DNA of 8,421 nt from QQUD01 sp039029915 (GTDB taxonomy: Bacteria > Chloroflexota > Anaerolineae > Promineifilales > Promineifilaceae), in the NCBI GenBank assembly GCA_039029915.1, contig JBCCFD010000363.1, forward strand, positions 1 through 8,421, written 5' to 3'. Shown here in pieces: positions 1 to 6,684 of this stretch. A program made the position numbers and the translations under genes. Under the pieces are notes generated by a model. It was not told where the DNA came from. It made no database searches and saw only the letters and a program-made list of their open reading frames with translations. Within the stretch, counting starts at the first letter, position 1. The number at the start of each line of letters is the position of its first letter.

Positions 1-796
1 CAGGGTGGACGTTTGGTCCTAAATCAAGCACCGGTCCTCCACCTAACTCAAAGGCTCGTTCGTCGCTTAACCCTGGCCCTTTGCCAAACGTAACATCAAT
101 AGCAATCGCGACATCAGGCAGCTGAGAGAATGCTGAGGTGTACCCTCCGAGGAGGCGCGTTTCCTCCTGAGAGGTAGCCACAGCAATGACATCCCATTCG
201 TGGGTTCGGGTTTGCAGTTCTTCAAGCATGACGGTAACGGCCGTTATCGAGGCTCGATTGTCTAACGATTTACCGGTTACCCGCTTCCCCAACAGCTTGC
301 GCAATGGTTGCCGAAAAGTAACATGATCCCCAATCGAAATTTGGGATTTAACCTCATCAATGGGTAGCCCCACATCCACAAAAATCTCTTCGTACCCATA
401 CGGTTTGTTTCGCTTGGCCGGGGGCAGCATCCTGCCCGGCAAGCTGCCCAGAACGCCTGACAAATCCTTTTTGCCGTGGACGATGACGAGCTGGCCGTAG
501 ATTTGGCGAATATCTACGCCGCCAAGATTGATGACCCGCAAAAAACCCCAACCGTTGTGCTCTTCGATGTTTTGCACCATCAGGCCAATCTCATCCATGT
601 GGGCAGCAATCAAAAACTTTTGACGCGGCTCGGGGCCACTCCCCTTTTTGACCGCAATGAGGCTACCGACCTTATCGTTATGCATTTCATCAACGAGCGG
701 TTCCCAGATGGTTTGCACCGCCTGTGAAATTTGGGCTTCAAAACCGGATGGGCCTGGGGTTTCTGCTAGCAATTTAAGTGTGTCGAATGTTTTCAT
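1..796 (-). CDS. M42-family metallo-aminopeptidase, N-terminal part (cut by left edge)
   Basis: The reading frame opens with ATG at 796 and runs without a stop off the left edge, giving 265 residues of a family that is usually about 350. Seen in the sequence: PGPSGFE near residue 14, the first metal-ligand motif AAHMDEIG (His66, Asp68), the bridging aspartate in KSLDNRAS (Asp179), the catalytic/metal pair in TSQEET (Glu211, Glu212), and a further ligand in AIDVTFGKGP (Asp234), followed by GPNVHP. This order is that of M42 peptidases (PepA/FrvX/YsdC type, historically 'cellulase M'), which form large cytoplasmic tetrahedral complexes with two Zn or Co ions and trim N-terminal residues from peptides. 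The last metal-binding histidine should lie off the edge. No clear Shine-Dalgarno precedes the ATG (the upstream stretch is A/T-rich). No signal peptide is present. The family call is firm; substrate specificity (glutamyl, leucyl, lysyl) cannot be told. Confidence 0.93.
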   Translation of the reverse strand, partial: MKTFDTLKLLAETPGPSGFEAQISQAVQTIWEPLVDEMHNDKVGSLIAVKKGSGPEPRQKFLIAAHMDEIGLMVQNIEEHNGWGFLRVINLGGVDIRQIYGQLVIVHGKKDLSGVLGSLPGRMLPPAKRNKPYGYEEIFVDVGLPIDEVKSQISIGDHVTFRQPLRKLLGKRVTGKSLDNRASITAVTVMLEELQTRTHEWDVIAVATSQEETRLLGGYTSAFSQLPDVAIAIDVTFGKGPGLSDERAFELGGGPVLDLGPNVHP

Positions 797-979
797 AAAA
801 ATTTTTACTGAATAAAATGGGAGCGAATATGTTGAAGCATGCTCCGACTTAATTTTATCAAGGTTCTAAGTAATTTTCAGAAAGTATCTTGAATCCCTGA
901 GCACAAAATTTATATTACTTACAGGAGAACAAAAACTTATACGAAGCTGTTTTATTTCAAGTTACTTTTTGTTCTCCAC
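797..979. other. AT-rich intergenic spacer between the peptidase and the stalk protein
   Basis: Both flanking genes are on the minus strand, so this holds the 3' end of the stalk-protein transcript and presumably the promoter of the peptidase. The half next to the stalk gene carries a 12-bp inverted repeat (separate entry). The remainder includes an 8-bp palindrome AGCATGCT near 837-844. I found no convincing -35/-10 pair for the peptidase and no open reading frame worth calling. Confidence 0.6.
924..977. terminator. Perfect 12-bp inverted repeat 3' of the stalk gene, possible terminator or 3' mRNA hairpin
   Basis: GGAGAACAAAAA (924-935) and TTTTTGTTCTCC (966-977) are exact reverse complements separated by 30 nt. 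The repeat begins 2 nt after the stop codon of the minus-strand stalk gene. It lacks the GC-rich short stem and the trailing U-run of a textbook intrinsic terminator on either strand, although the arms contain A5/T5 runs. It may stabilise the 3' end of the message or end transcription. The geometry is seen; the function is inferred. Confidence 0.45.
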
Positions 980-1576
980 TTAAGGCTCTGGTGTTGATGT
1001 TGGTGTAGCCGTTGCGGTTGACGTTGGAACAGCCGTTGCTTCCAATGTTGGTGTCGCTGTCGCGGTCGCCGTGGCGGTTGGTAAGTCACGGGGCACTGTC
1101 GGCGTAGCGGTCGGTGTGGCTGTCGCGGTCTCAACCAGTTCAGGTGTGGCGGTTGGCGTGGCGGTTTCAGTAGAAACGGCCGTTGCTTCCAGAGTCACAG
1201 TTGCTGTGGCCGTAGTCGTTTCAGTTGCCATCTGTGTTGCCGTGACAGTGGGTGTTGGGGTGTGCGTTGCGGTTGGCGGCACTGGCGTTGGCGTCAAAAA
1301 TTGGCCAGGCGTTGAAACCAAAGTCGCATCAGGAGTACTAGTCAGTAATATCTGAGTTGGTATCAAAGTCGGCACTGGCGTCAGGGTTACAGGGGGTGCT
1401 CCAGGCTCAGGGGTATTGGAAGGCGTTAGTGTAATAATGGGCGGTAAGGTGGGCGGTGTTTCTTGTATCCCACCTCTGGGTGCGCGAGCTAAAGCAACTA
1501 AGCCAACACAGTAACAGGGTATTGTCAATAGAATCAAGCCTATCAAAATTGTATACATCTGGCGACGTGATTTCAT
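980..1576 (-). CDS. Membrane-anchored Thr/Pro/Ala-rich stalk protein, no recognisable head domain
   Basis: About 198 residues from ATG at 1576. A basic start (KSRRQ) leads into one hydrophobic segment (about residues 8-30, containing LIGLILLTIP and CYCVGLVALA), probably a membrane anchor or uncleaved signal; the cysteines do not fit a lipobox. Everything after about residue 38 is low complexity, dominated by Thr, Pro and Ala. A longer unit recurs: TLEATAVSTETA near residue 128 and TLEATAVPTSTA near 177. Such stretches usually form extended, often O-glycosylated stalks outside the cell, but here the protein stops without a globular domain. A TTG at 1579 just upstream is an alternative start and lies at better spacing (about 9 nt) from the weak ribosome site AAAGGG; I prefer the ATG. 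A good minus-strand promoter lies about 40-70 nt upstream. It is divergent from the histidine kinase. Its function is unknown. The codon pattern and the anchor favour this strand over the antisense frame. Confidence 0.75.
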   Translation of the reverse strand: MKSRRQMYTILIGLILLTIPCYCVGLVALARAPRGGIQETPPTLPPIITLTPSNTPEPGAPPVTLTPVPTLIPTQILLTSTPDATLVSTPGQFLTPTPVPPTATHTPTPTVTATQMATETTTATATVTLEATAVSTETATPTATPELVETATATPTATPTVPRDLPTATATATATPTLEATAVPTSTATATPTSTPEP

Positions 1577-1617
1577 CAACGATAAACACCCTTTTTACTA
1601 CACAACAAAGACATGGG

Positions 1618-1646
1618 ATGATAATTGACAACAAAGCAATTGGCAA
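1618..1646 (-). promoter_or_regulatory. Sigma70-like promoter for the stalk protein
   Basis: Read on the minus strand: -35 TTGCCA (1646-1641, 5 of 6 to consensus), a 17-nt spacer, and -10 TATCAT (1623-1618, 5 of 6). Transcription would start near 1611, leaving a leader of about 35 nt before the ATG at 1576. Both the match and the distance are good for a sequence-only call. Confidence 0.55.
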
Positions 1647-1696
1647 GTTCACACACCGGCTATTCATTTGGTAGTACTCATTGCTAATTTGGCGGA

Positions 1697-1725
1697 TTGC
1701 GACCCATTAATTGGCATGTTATACT
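1697..1725 (+). promoter_or_regulatory. Sigma70-like promoter for the histidine kinase
   Basis: -35 TTGCGA (1697-1702, 4 of 6), a spacer of 17 nt, and -10 TATACT (1720-1725, 5 of 6). The start would be near 1732, giving a leader of about 165 nt. The leader then includes the 6-3-6 inverted repeat and the hairpin described below, which could provide regulation. Confidence 0.45.
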
Positions 1726-1745
1726 TATGTCAAAATGATTTATGG

Positions 1746-1760
1746 TCAAGTCATACTTGA
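1746..1760. promoter_or_regulatory. Operator-like inverted repeat TCAAGT-CAT-ACTTGA
   Basis: A perfect 6-3-6 inverted repeat lies about 20 nt downstream of the predicted kinase -10 box, a typical position for a repressor site. It is followed directly by six T (1761-1766), so a weak attenuator hairpin on the plus strand is the alternative; the stem has only two G-C pairs, which makes strong termination unlikely. Confidence 0.35.
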
Positions 1761-1840
1761 TTTTTTGTTTGAGGTAAGGGGAAGAAACGAAGTTATTCTA
1801 TTTCACCCCGTGAACCCTGTTAAAGGCGATTTACTTAAAA

Positions 1841-1882
1841 GAGTTGCAAGTTTCGCTTATTTCTGAAAATTTTTTGCAACTC
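1841..1882 (+). promoter_or_regulatory. Hairpin in the kinase leader, 14 nt before the start codon
   Basis: GAGTTGCAA (1841-1849) pairs exactly with TTGCAACTC (1874-1882). A G-U pair can extend the stem, and TTTC/GAAA inside the loop (1851-1854 with 1865-1868) can add a second short stem. A 9-bp repeat at this distance is expected about once by chance in a window this size, so its position right before a start codon without a Shine-Dalgarno is the main argument. Confidence 0.35.
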
Positions 1883-1896
1883 ACTTATGTTTTTAG

Positions 1897-4800
1897 ATGA
1901 TATCAAATTTATGGGGTGAATCCGGGAGTTTGTTGTCATTTTTACCAAGCTATGCTTCTGGCTGGCTTGTCTTGTGTCTGTACCTATCGGTCATCCTCTT
2001 TCTATTTTTACAAGATTCGGAAACCCGTTCTCCGCTTTCAACCCTTGAGCGAAACTGGTTCATTGGCCTTTCAATCGGCACGATCATTTCAACGGCCGTT
2101 TTTACCACGCTACTCCCCATTCCCATCCCCAACGCTATTGTGCAGTTCTCAATATTTACGGCCGTTCCCATTATTCTTGCCGCCGCCGTCTTGCCTCGAA
2201 ACTATGCCGTTGTCATTGGACTCCTTACCGGCACCGTATTCTCTATCCTTGTCACCAATGGCCTCTATGACATCTTTCATTTTGGCATCGCGACTTGGGT
2301 GATTTCATGGCTGTTCAATCAACCGTACAAAGGTCGAATTTATGATGGGCTGCGAACCCCAACAACGGCCGGGGCTATTGGTATGGCTGTAACGGCCGTG
2401 TTGCTAGGCATCTCCATCTTCTTCAATGAAATAAGCTTTACAATTGAGGGCCAAGGTCCGCTTTTCGCGCTCGATGAGGCCACTTTTGTACTCAGCCAGC
2501 TTTTCTGGGTTCGCCTATTGGAAGGGCTCATTGGCGGCGTAATCGTTTGGTTTATTATCCAATGGCTGCCTGAAATTCAGCCATCAAGAGGCAAGTTAGC
2601 ACCGCCAACCGAAACGAGCTTGCGTCATCGCTTGCTAGGCGATCTGTCTGTTTTTTCAGCCTTGCTCATCCTGCTGGTGTTAACCGTTGCCTACAACTTT
2701 TCTGTTGCCATCTCGCGCCGCTTGGTGGTCAACCAAATGGCAAATATCGCCCAGCTCGTTTCTGAAGATATTCCCCCATTTGTTAACTTTCTAAAAGATA
2801 CAACAACGGCTCTGGAAGGGGAAAATCTCCTAGTTGCAGGGACGTTAGAAGAGCAAAGCGCTGAAATTGAAGATATTTATAAATCGGTCGGCATTTTTTC
2901 CAGACTGTTCTTAGTGGATGAAGCCCAAACCATGCGCATTTCTTATCCAGAAAATGAACTGGCGCTTAATCTCTCGACCAGCGAACAGGCCGCCTTAAAT
3001 CGCATCTTTTCAACAAATCAAACGGGAACCGAAACGGTAACGAACGAGGATGGCGATCTACTGAGCTTTATTCTTCCGGTCTCTAATACAATCAACGGCG
3101 AAACGGTGGCTCTTGTTGGTCGCGTAGAGCAAATTGAGATCAATCGACTTATTGCTGGGGTTACGGGTCCAGCGGGCAACAGCAGTGCCTTTATTGTTGA
3201 TGAAGACGATATGATCATTGCCCACGTCAACCCTAACTTTTTAGAGAACAGCTGGTCGGAAAACAACGGCCGTATTCTCACCTCAACGTCACTTGGCACA
3301 AACAGCGGTGCCCGCCAGGTCACACTCCTTGACGAAAATCAAAGACAGCTTGTCTACTTCCTTGAAGAACCCGAGCACCCTTGGACCGTCGTGGTCACCA
3401 CACCCTACGCCGTGGCCCTCAATTTAGCGATGGGAACAGGTGCGCCCATTTTGCTGGTTTTACTTTTTGTAACAGGGGCTTACCGCATCTACGTTAACCA
3501 ACAAACAAAGCGCCTCACGGGCTCAATTGAAGAGATTTCAAATGCCTCCACAATGGTGGCCCAAAATCGCAACTGGATGCCTTCTCCTGAACTCACTGTA
3601 CGGCAAGATGAGTTTGGCGCGCTCTCGCATAACTTTGAACTCATGCAAAAATCGGTTAGACAGCGAATTAGCGATCTATCATTGCTGTTGGCCGTGAGTG
3701 AAAAAGTCTCTTTGAATCTACAAATTGATGACGGGATGCCGGTGCTGCTGCGGGGCATTCTTCGAGGCACCAGTGCTGTTGGTGCGCGAGCGGTGATTAT
3801 CAACCCAGCCGGAGGCAATCCGCTCAGCTACGGTGAGGGACCGATGGCTCACCAAATGACCGTTCTCGATCGCCTGCTCATGTCTCGCCTTAAGTTTGAG
3901 AAAGAGTTGTTTATGGGGTCTCCCGCCCAAATTGCTAAAGAATTGGGCTTGGACAACACGTTTGAAATACCCATACACGCTATTTTAGCCGTCTCTCTTC
4001 ATACGCATGAACGTTTTCAAGGAGTCATGTGGTTGGCCTATCCAGACACTCATACACCAGATGCCTCTGAACGGAATTTTATAAACACGCTCTCCTCTCA
4101 GGCAGCACTTGTGGCGTATAACGCCCTCCTCTTTGCCACAGCAGACAGCGGTCGCCGCAGGCTTTACACGGTTTTAGCAAGCACGCGCGAACCGGTTATT
4201 GTCACTGACCCCACGGCTCACATTTTGATTATTAACCCCGCTTTTGAGGCACTATTTGGCTTAAAAATGGCAGATGTCCGCAATCATCGGGTTCAATCGG
4301 TGATCGAATCAGAACCACTTCGGCTGGCTTTAACAAAGGAAGGGGAACATTATCAAAATGTAGAAATTGAAACCAAAGACGGCCGTATTTTCTATGCCAG
4401 CGCCTCTATCATTATGGATCAACAGGGCCAAACATTCGGCCGTGTCGCCGTCCTCCACGATATTACCCAGCTAAAAGAGATCGACGAGCTAAAATCTGAC
4501 TTTGTACAAACCGTCTCTCACGATTTGAAAAACCCGCTCACCTTTATGCGGGGCTTTGTTGATATGCTGCCCGCCGCCGGTGAGCTAAACGACAAGCAGG
4601 AATATTACCTCACCAAAATCAACAGCGGCATCGACCAAATGACCCAGTTAGTCACCGACCTGCTAGATTTGGGGCGCATTGAAGCTGGGGTTGATATCAA
4701 TCAGGAAACGATTTACCTAACGCCCCTACTCACTGATATTAAAGATGAGTATTGGCAGCACGCCCATATGGCAGGCTCAAGGCTCAAGCTGGTATTAGAT

Positions 4801-5202
4801 ACTGAGATTTCCCCTGTTCGCGGTGACCTCTCCCTGCTGCGGCAAGCGATCACCAATCTCGTTGGCAACAGCATCAAATACGCCTCAGTCAGCGATGAAA
4901 TCCTACTATCAGCCAGCCAATCTAACGGGCACGTCATCATCAGCGTTAAAGACCAAGGCCCTGGTATTCCTGAAAAAGATCAAATTCGCCTCTTTGAAAA
5001 ATTTTATCGGGTCAAACAACCCGGCACTGAGAAAATCAAGGGATCAGGACTAGGTCTGGCTATCGTCAAATCAATCGCTGAGCGGCACGGTGGACGAGCC
5101 GGTTGCTACAGTCAAGCTGGCAGTGGCGCCACATTTTTCATTTCTCTTCCCACTGTAAAAAAAGCAGAAGAAATTCCGGCCCCACAAATCGAACAAGTTT
5201 AA
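1897..5202 (+). CDS. Multi-domain membrane sensor histidine kinase (multi-TM, Cache-like sensor, HAMP, GAF, PAS, HisKA, HATPase)
   Basis: The protein has 1101 residues. Hydrophobic segments near 18-38, 54-75, 80-99, 103-140, 155-176, 200-222 and 248-271 form a multi-spanning N-terminus. Residues about 272-505 are an extracytoplasmic region with the look of a double Cache/PAS sensor, closed by a membrane segment at about 509-533. Then follow a HAMP-like linker (about 534-595), a GAF-like domain (about 610-750), a PAS domain (about 755-866), and the kinase core: H-box VSHDLKNPLT with phosphorylated His875, N-box NLVGNSIKYA (Asn987, Asn991), DQGPGIP (Asp1019), FEKFYRV, and GSGLGLAIVKS from Gly1049. 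HDLKN also carries the D-x-x-N pattern of kinases able to dephosphorylate their partner. There is no receiver domain and no response regulator nearby, so the partner is unknown. ATG 1897 directly follows an in-frame TAG and has no clear Shine-Dalgarno; TTG 1930, preceded by GGGGTGA, is an alternative start. It is convergent with the dehydrogenase gene, with a gap of 40 nt. Confidence 0.93.
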   Translation: MISNLWGESGSLLSFLPSYASGWLVLCLYLSVILFLFLQDSETRSPLSTLERNWFIGLSIGTIISTAVFTTLLPIPIPNAIVQFSIFTAVPIILAAAVLPRNYAVVIGLLTGTVFSILVTNGLYDIFHFGIATWVISWLFNQPYKGRIYDGLRTPTTAGAIGMAVTAVLLGISIFFNEISFTIEGQGPLFALDEATFVLSQLFWVRLLEGLIGGVIVWFIIQWLPEIQPSRGKLAPPTETSLRHRLLGDLSVFSALLILLVLTVAYNFSVAISRRLVVNQMANIAQLVSEDIPPFVNFLKDTTTALEGENLLVAGTLEEQSAEIEDIYKSVGIFSRLFLVDEAQTMRISYPENELALNLSTSEQAALNRIFSTNQTGTETVTNEDGDLLSFILPVSNTINGETVALVGRVEQIEINRLIAGVTGPAGNSSAFIVDEDDMIIAHVNPNFLENSWSENNGRILTSTSLGTNSGARQVTLLDENQRQLVYFLEEPEHPWTVVVTTPYAVALNLAMGTGAPILLVLLFVTGAYRIYVNQQTKRLTGSIEEISNASTMVAQNRNWMPSPELTVRQDEFGALSHNFELMQKSVRQRISDLSLLLAVSEKVSLNLQIDDGMPVLLRGILRGTSAVGARAVIINPAGGNPLSYGEGPMAHQMTVLDRLLMSRLKFEKELFMGSPAQIAKELGLDNTFEIPIHAILAVSLHTHERFQGVMWLAYPDTHTPDASERNFINTLSSQAALVAYNALLFATADSGRRRLYTVLASTREPVIVTDPTAHILIINPAFEALFGLKMADVRNHRVQSVIESEPLRLALTKEGEHYQNVEIETKDGRIFYASASIIMDQQGQTFGRVAVLHDITQLKEIDELKSDFVQTVSHDLKNPLTFMRGFVDMLPAAGELNDKQEYYLTKINSGIDQMTQLVTDLLDLGRIEAGVDINQETIYLTPLLTDIKDEYWQHAHMAGSRLKLVLDTEISPVRGDLSLLRQAITNLVGNSIKYASVSDEILLSASQSNGHVIISVKDQGPGIPEKDQIRLFEKFYRVKQPGTEKIKGSGLGLAIVKSIAERHGGRAGCYSQAGSGATFFISLPTVKKAEEIPAPQIEQV

Positions 5203-5242
5203 GCGAACCAATCAATAATGCCTCGCCCGTCTTGGACCACAA

Positions 5243-6412
5243 TCATCCATCATATTGAATCCGATAGACAAATCCCCCCTTGTCATCCGTCACATAAAGT
5301 GCTCCATCAGCCCCAACGGTCACATCAACGGGGCGCCCATCGGCGCTATTGTCTTCTTTCAACCAACCGATAGCGAAATCCTCAACAGGACGGCGCATCA
5401 GCTCTCCATTTTGCAGGGGCAAGCGAACAATGCTGTAGCCAACAGGTTCTGAGCGATTCCACGATCCGTGAAGGGCAATGAAGAGGTCGCCATGATACTC
5501 TTCAGGGAATGTGTCACCCGTGTAGAACGCCATACCAAGCGGGGCAACGTGGGCCTGCATGGTAGCAATGGGTGGCTCAACTCCTGCACAAGAATCGGGA
5601 CTGCCCATATCTGGATCAACGATGTCGCCGCTGTGGCAGAAGGGCCAGCCGTAGTTATTGCCTTCCTCAACGATGTAAATCGCTTCTGGGGGCAAATCAT
5701 CCCCCATCAAATCACGGCCGTTATTCGTCGCCCACAGTTCATCCGTAGCGGGATTGATGGCTAAGCCTACCGCATTCCGTAATCCAGTCGCAAAAATCTG
5801 CTCACCGGTTAGCTGATCTTGCCCTACAGGGCTGTCATAAACGGTGACGGCAGCACGCCGTTCATCTTCTTCAACACAAACATTGCAGGTTGACCCAGCC
5901 GAGACGAGTAAACGGCCGTCTGGCAGAAACTCAATCGTTCGCGTGCTGTGTTGCCCCGGTGGCAAGTAATTATCAATCAACGTCGTGCGAGATTCGGCCG
6001 TGCCGTCTCCATCTTCATCTTCCAAACGAATGACGCCCGCTGGGACACCCACATACCAAGCCCCCTCATGGAAAACGAGACTGTGGACCCTATCCAAATC
6101 CTCTGCGACGATCTCCACACGATCTGCTACGCCATCTTGGTTATTATCTGGCAAACGCACCACCCGATTATTGCCCCGATCGGCTACGTAAAGATGGCCA
6201 TCAGGACCCACGTAGGCAAACCGAGGCCCGTTTAATCCTTCAGCAAAAACTGTAATTTCAAAGCCCGGAGGAAGAAAGATTTCTGCTTCGCCCCCACTAC
6301 CCAATGAAGGTGTAATATTCGTAAACCGTGAAACAATGAAAAATGCGCCACCTGCTATCAGTAGAACAAGCACAACAAGCCCTAAAATAATTCGTACCCA
6401 CAATTTCTTCAT
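5243..6412 (-). CDS. Membrane-anchored PQQ-dependent sugar/sorbosone dehydrogenase-like beta-propeller
   Basis: The protein has 389 residues. An N-terminal hydrophobic anchor (about 5-28) is followed by a six-bladed soluble glucose dehydrogenase-type propeller facing the outside. Seen: LPPGFEITVFAEGLNGPR (48-64), the probable catalytic base His155 in PGQHSTRTIEF, FLPDGRLLVSAGSTCNVC (162-179), ATGLRN (Arg212, Asn213), NNYGWPFC (252-259), APLGMAFYTG (290-299), ALHGSWNR (313-320), and the last blade GALYVTDDKGGFVYRI. The HSTRT, STCNVC and ALHGSWNR motifs point to the L-sorbosone dehydrogenase-like branch, which oxidises sugars or aldehydes with PQQ and calcium. Two acidic loops, DNNQDGVAD (89-97) and DEDGDGTAE (132-140), look like calcium-binding loops. 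Cys176, 179, 259 and 274 could form disulfides; there is no CxxCH haem site, so electrons must leave by another carrier. No PQQ synthesis genes are in view. The start is ATG 6412, without a clear Shine-Dalgarno. The true substrate is unknown. Confidence 0.9.
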   Translation of the reverse strand: MKKLWVRIILGLVVLVLLIAGGAFFIVSRFTNITPSLGSGGEAEIFLPPGFEITVFAEGLNGPRFAYVGPDGHLYVADRGNNRVVRLPDNNQDGVADRVEIVAEDLDRVHSLVFHEGAWYVGVPAGVIRLEDEDGDGTAESRTTLIDNYLPPGQHSTRTIEFLPDGRLLVSAGSTCNVCVEEDERRAAVTVYDSPVGQDQLTGEQIFATGLRNAVGLAINPATDELWATNNGRDLMGDDLPPEAIYIVEEGNNYGWPFCHSGDIVDPDMGSPDSCAGVEPPIATMQAHVAPLGMAFYTGDTFPEEYHGDLFIALHGSWNRSEPVGYSIVRLPLQNGELMRRPVEDFAIGWLKEDNSADGRPVDVTVGADGALYVTDDKGGFVYRIQYDG

Positions 6413-6610
6413 CTGGTCATTTTACATCATTCTTGACCATTCCAAATTTCCTATCGTCTTTTGGTTGGTTAGGCCAAACAAGCTATCGCTTTGCCTTATA
6501 CAATTCGATACGCTACTTGAGCAAGCAGTTCGCAGAAACCATTTTGGGCGCTATCTACTCAACCCGCAAAACAACGCTCTATTTCTATTATTCATTCATT
6601 ATGCTATTGG

Positions 6611-6660
6611 AGACGATACGTCTGCAGGCATGACATGTTAGGCACAAATATGGCTATAAA
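6611..6660 (+). promoter_or_regulatory. Possible promoter and operator ahead of the small ORF
   Basis: A -35-like ATGACA (6630-6635) and a -10-like TATAAA (6655-6660) are spaced by 19 nt, which is longer than ideal. Directly upstream is the perfect 5-3-5 inverted repeat AGACG-ATA-CGTCT (6611-6623), overlapping the position where an activator or repressor could bind. A start near 6667 would leave a leader of about 26 nt before the small ORF. This is a weak call resting on arrangement. Confidence 0.3.
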
Positions 6661-6678
6661 AGTTTCCCATTCCTACCC

Positions 6679-6684
6679 AAAGGA
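6679..6684 (+). promoter_or_regulatory. Shine-Dalgarno site AAAGGA for the small ORF
   Basis: AAAGGA ends 8 nt before ATG 6693, an optimal distance. It is the clearest ribosome-binding site in the window; the larger genes lack one of comparable quality. It is the main reason for treating the following short frame as coding. Confidence 0.45.

Larger units (their letters stand above)
1577..1896. promoter_or_regulatory. Divergent control region between the stalk protein and the histidine kinase
   Basis: This 320-nt gene-free stretch separates two divergently transcribed genes. It contains a sigma70-like promoter for each direction, a 6-3-6 inverted repeat, a purine-rich tract (about 1771-1793) and a hairpin close to the kinase start, each listed separately. 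The predicted kinase leader is long (about 165 nt). I looked for a riboswitch-like conserved core and for tRNA-like arms and saw none. Confidence 0.6.

Noticed and set aside
476..727. An 83-codon plus-strand frame inside the peptidase gene
   Set aside because: The minus strand encodes the M42 metal-ligand motif AAHMDEIG across the same bases.
1071..1355. A 94-codon Val/Gly/Ala-rich frame on the plus strand
   Set aside because: Its repetitive sequence is the mirror of the Thr/Pro repeats on the minus strand. The minus frame has a signal/anchor, a promoter and a sensible start.
1746..1766. TCAAGT-CAT-ACTTGA followed by T6 as an intrinsic terminator
   Set aside because: The stem has only two G-C pairs and no gene lies upstream on the plus strand that would need termination there. 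Kept only as an operator-like site.
872..1871. TTTCTGAAAATT at 1860-1871 is the exact reverse complement of 872-883
   Set aside because: A 12-bp match between AT-rich stretches about 1 kb apart is expected once or twice by chance in a window of this size, and it does not bound any element-like unit.
1887..1919. A ten-residue leader peptide frame overlapping the kinase start
   Set aside because: No ribosome site and no runs of regulatory codons; probably chance.
5203..5242. Possible bidirectional terminator between the convergent kinase and dehydrogenase genes
   Set aside because: The 40-nt gap contains no stem of useful length and no T-run.
1742..6440. Shared 9-mer ATGGTCAAG upstream of the kinase (1742-1750) and, on the other strand, upstream of the dehydrogenase (6440-6432)
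   Set aside because: Several such 9-mer matches are expected between intergenic regions by chance, and the flanking bases do not match.
6433..6633. A 66-codon plus-strand frame starting with TTG
   Set aside because: No Shine-Dalgarno, a rare start codon, no motif, and an aromatic-rich composition typical of translated AT-rich spacer.
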